64,000 nucleotides of DNA from Splendidivirga corallicola (GTDB lineage Bacteria; Bacteroidota; Bacteroidia; Cytophagales; Cyclobacteriaceae). Both the position numbers and the translations under genes were made by a program. The stretch lies in the NCBI GenBank assembly GCA_030442035.1, contig JAUJEA010000002.1, positions 558,001 through 622,000 on the forward strand, in the 5' to 3' direction. This document shows positions 62,790 through 64,000 of the stretch, piece after piece; position 1 is the first letter of the stretch; every line of letters starts with the position of its first letter. The notes under the pieces were generated by a model. It was not told the origin of the DNA. It saw only the letters and a list, made by a program, of their open reading frames with translations, and made no database searches.

Positions 62790-64000
62790 TTAATAATCGG
62801 TTTCATAAGTTGTCCAAGATATTACTGCATCCTCATCAACTTCAAAGATTATCCTGGACTTTTTATAAAAATAATATAGTTCATTTTTTGATCCTGTTAA
62901 TATTTTATTTGGAGCACCATACTTTTCAATCAAGAAATTTGTTGAGGAACCGACACTTAATCCAGCAGTACTTTTTCCACTAAATCCTCGTTTTGTAGAA
63001 ATTGTATAGAAGGATTTATCATTAAGTTCTATTTGATAGACATGAAGATCAGTATTCTCAAAGGAATAAATAATTAATGGTAAATTTGAATCATTTATAA
63101 TGATTTTTTTTTCTAAATCCAGTTTTTTTAATTCTGCCGTAGTGTATTGACCAATTTTCTTTTCAAGTCCAAAAAATTTATCTGTATTCTCACCATGAAT
63201 GGTCAAATAACTGTCAATCCAACTTTCAACCCTAGGCCAGTTACGTACCCAATCTGACAAGAAATCAATCCAAGAATTGTTAAATTTTTTAAACAAAGCA
63301 TAGTTGTAATCAACCATATAAGCATCTTTTTTTCGGGCATCGATAAAATCTTGATGAGCCTTTTTCATTTGTTTGTTCTTAAAAAAGGCTATACCTCTTA
63401 CCAAATGTGCATTACCTGGAAATTTAGACCCAGTTCTTAGAAGAGTCTTCTCTAATTCATTTATGATACCAATGCTCATCTCATAATTTTCTAAAAGAGC
63501 ATATGTGCATGATAGATTTATGTAAGCAGTACTATAACAAGGATCCAACGCAATCGCTTTTTGAAAATAAACCTTGGACTCCTCTAAATGCTTTTTGATA
63601 ATTTCTTTATTTTCATCATAATGATCCCCTCTGGACAAACCATGAATATCAAGTAATCTTGCCTTACCATCAAACTCAAATGGGTACATGAAATACATTT
63701 TGTCTGTTCCTATCAGAGAAGAAATCTGGTTTAATCTAATTACTCCAAGATTGTTATAAATTTCCTTGGAAGGAAATTTACCGATAATGAACTTATAACA
63801 CTCAAAGGCCTCCTCAAAATGTTGATTAAGATAAAGAAATCTGCCTACCTCAAAGGCATGAATCAACTTAGATAGCTCATCGATTTTCTCTTGTGCAATT
63901 TTAATTCTAGATTGTTTGTTAGGATATCCCAGTAATTTATCTGATAAATGATAAGCCTCATAGATACTTGTTAGAATTTTTGGAAATACCTTATAAGTCT
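62790..64000 (-). CDS. TPR-containing protein (5' end outside window)
   Basis: The frame is open from the window edge to the stop at 62790 (about 403 codons). TPR helices are visible in FEEAFECYKFIIGKFPSKEI, YNNLGVIRL, CYSTAYINLSCTYALLENYE and MKKAHQDFIDARKKDAYMVD. The C-terminal 110 residues are beta-rich with an SVGSSTNFLIEKYGAPNKIL segment. A possible start inside the window (TTG at about 63866) is not used because the frame continues without a stop to the edge. The missing N-terminus prevents a firm family call. Confidence 0.8.
   Translation of the reverse strand, partial: TYKVFPKILTSIYEAYHLSDKLLGYPNKQSRIKIAQEKIDELSKLIHAFEVGRFLYLNQHFEEAFECYKFIIGKFPSKEIYNNLGVIRLNQISSLIGTDKMYFMYPFEFDGKARLLDIHGLSRGDHYDENKEIIKKHLEESKVYFQKAIALDPCYSTAYINLSCTYALLENYEMSIGIINELEKTLLRTGSKFPGNAHLVRGIAFFKNKQMKKAHQDFIDARKKDAYMVDYNYALFKKFNNSWIDFLSDWVRNWPRVESWIDSYLTIHGENTDKFFGLEKKIGQYTTAELKKLDLEKKIIINDSNLPLIIYSFENTDLHVYQIELNDKSFYTISTKRGFSGKSTAGLSVGSSTNFLIEKYGAPNKILTGSKNELYYFYKKSRIIFEVDEDAVISWTTYETDY

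Overview
The window looks like chromosomal DNA of a Bacteroidota bacterium, most likely a Cytophagales-type marine or soil bacterium. The evidence is a SusC/SusD pair, several TonB-dependent or lipoprotein-rich loci, promoters of the TTG-N17-23-TAnnTTTG type, AT-rich intergenic DNA, a LytS/LytTR pair, a GIN-domain operon and a glucosamine-6-phosphate deaminase fused to an LmbE domain. I see no rRNA, tRNA, CRISPR array, prophage or transposase. The content is mostly metabolic, transport and envelope genes.

Layout. 1-10.3 kb: a VCBS/FG-GAP lipoprotein cut by the window edge, a MORN-repeat protein and a SusD-SusC pair on the minus strand. A DeoR-type regulator, an orphan ECF sigma factor and a kdgK-eda operon (2-keto-3-deoxygluconate kinase and KDPG aldolase) follow. 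Together they suggest uptake and breakdown of a uronate-type glycan, although no lyase or dehydrogenase is in the window. 10.7-13.1 kb: a NamZ-type exo-N-acetylmuramidase and an HGSNAT/NagX-like membrane acyltransferase, which fit amino-sugar salvage. 13-24.4 kb: a methyltransferase, an SGNH lipoprotein, small secreted proteins, an orphan solute-binding protein, a zinc metallopeptidase lipoprotein, an NmrA-like reductase, envelope proteins, an esterase, a LysR regulator and threonine synthase.

24.7-29.4 kb: a minus-strand operon for a small secreted Ig-like protein, a TonB-dependent receptor, a LytS-type kinase and a LytTR response regulator. 30-47 kb: an exported M20 amidohydrolase, a TPR membrane protein, a tiny acidic lipoprotein, TM2 and DUF2752 genes, a potassium channel, two large ABC permeases, MOSC and SnoaL-like proteins, an exported acetamidase, an esterase-like lipoprotein and a fused SpmA/SpmB-type transporter. 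Three intergenic gaps here (40.1, 42.1 and 47.1 kb) carry the same octamer in tandem.

47.3-53 kb: tex, then an ABC ATPase / membrane protein / GntR / GIN-domain operon with a perfect inverted repeat at its predicted transcription start. 53-56.4 kb: VOC and AraC genes and an ECF41-type sigma factor locus. The dehalogenase-like hydrolase downstream of the sigma gene has a TGTCACA-N15-CGTC promoter matching what ECF41 factors recognise. 56.6-64 kb: a TlpA-like thioredoxin, a VOC protein, nagB-lmbE, a GHL10-type glycosidase lipoprotein, a SpoIIAA-like protein, a YfcE-like phosphoesterase and a TPR protein cut by the window edge.

Several start codons are set here by reading frame, signal peptide or family alignment rather than by longest frame. 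Some genes have no credible ATG and probably use GTG or TTG.
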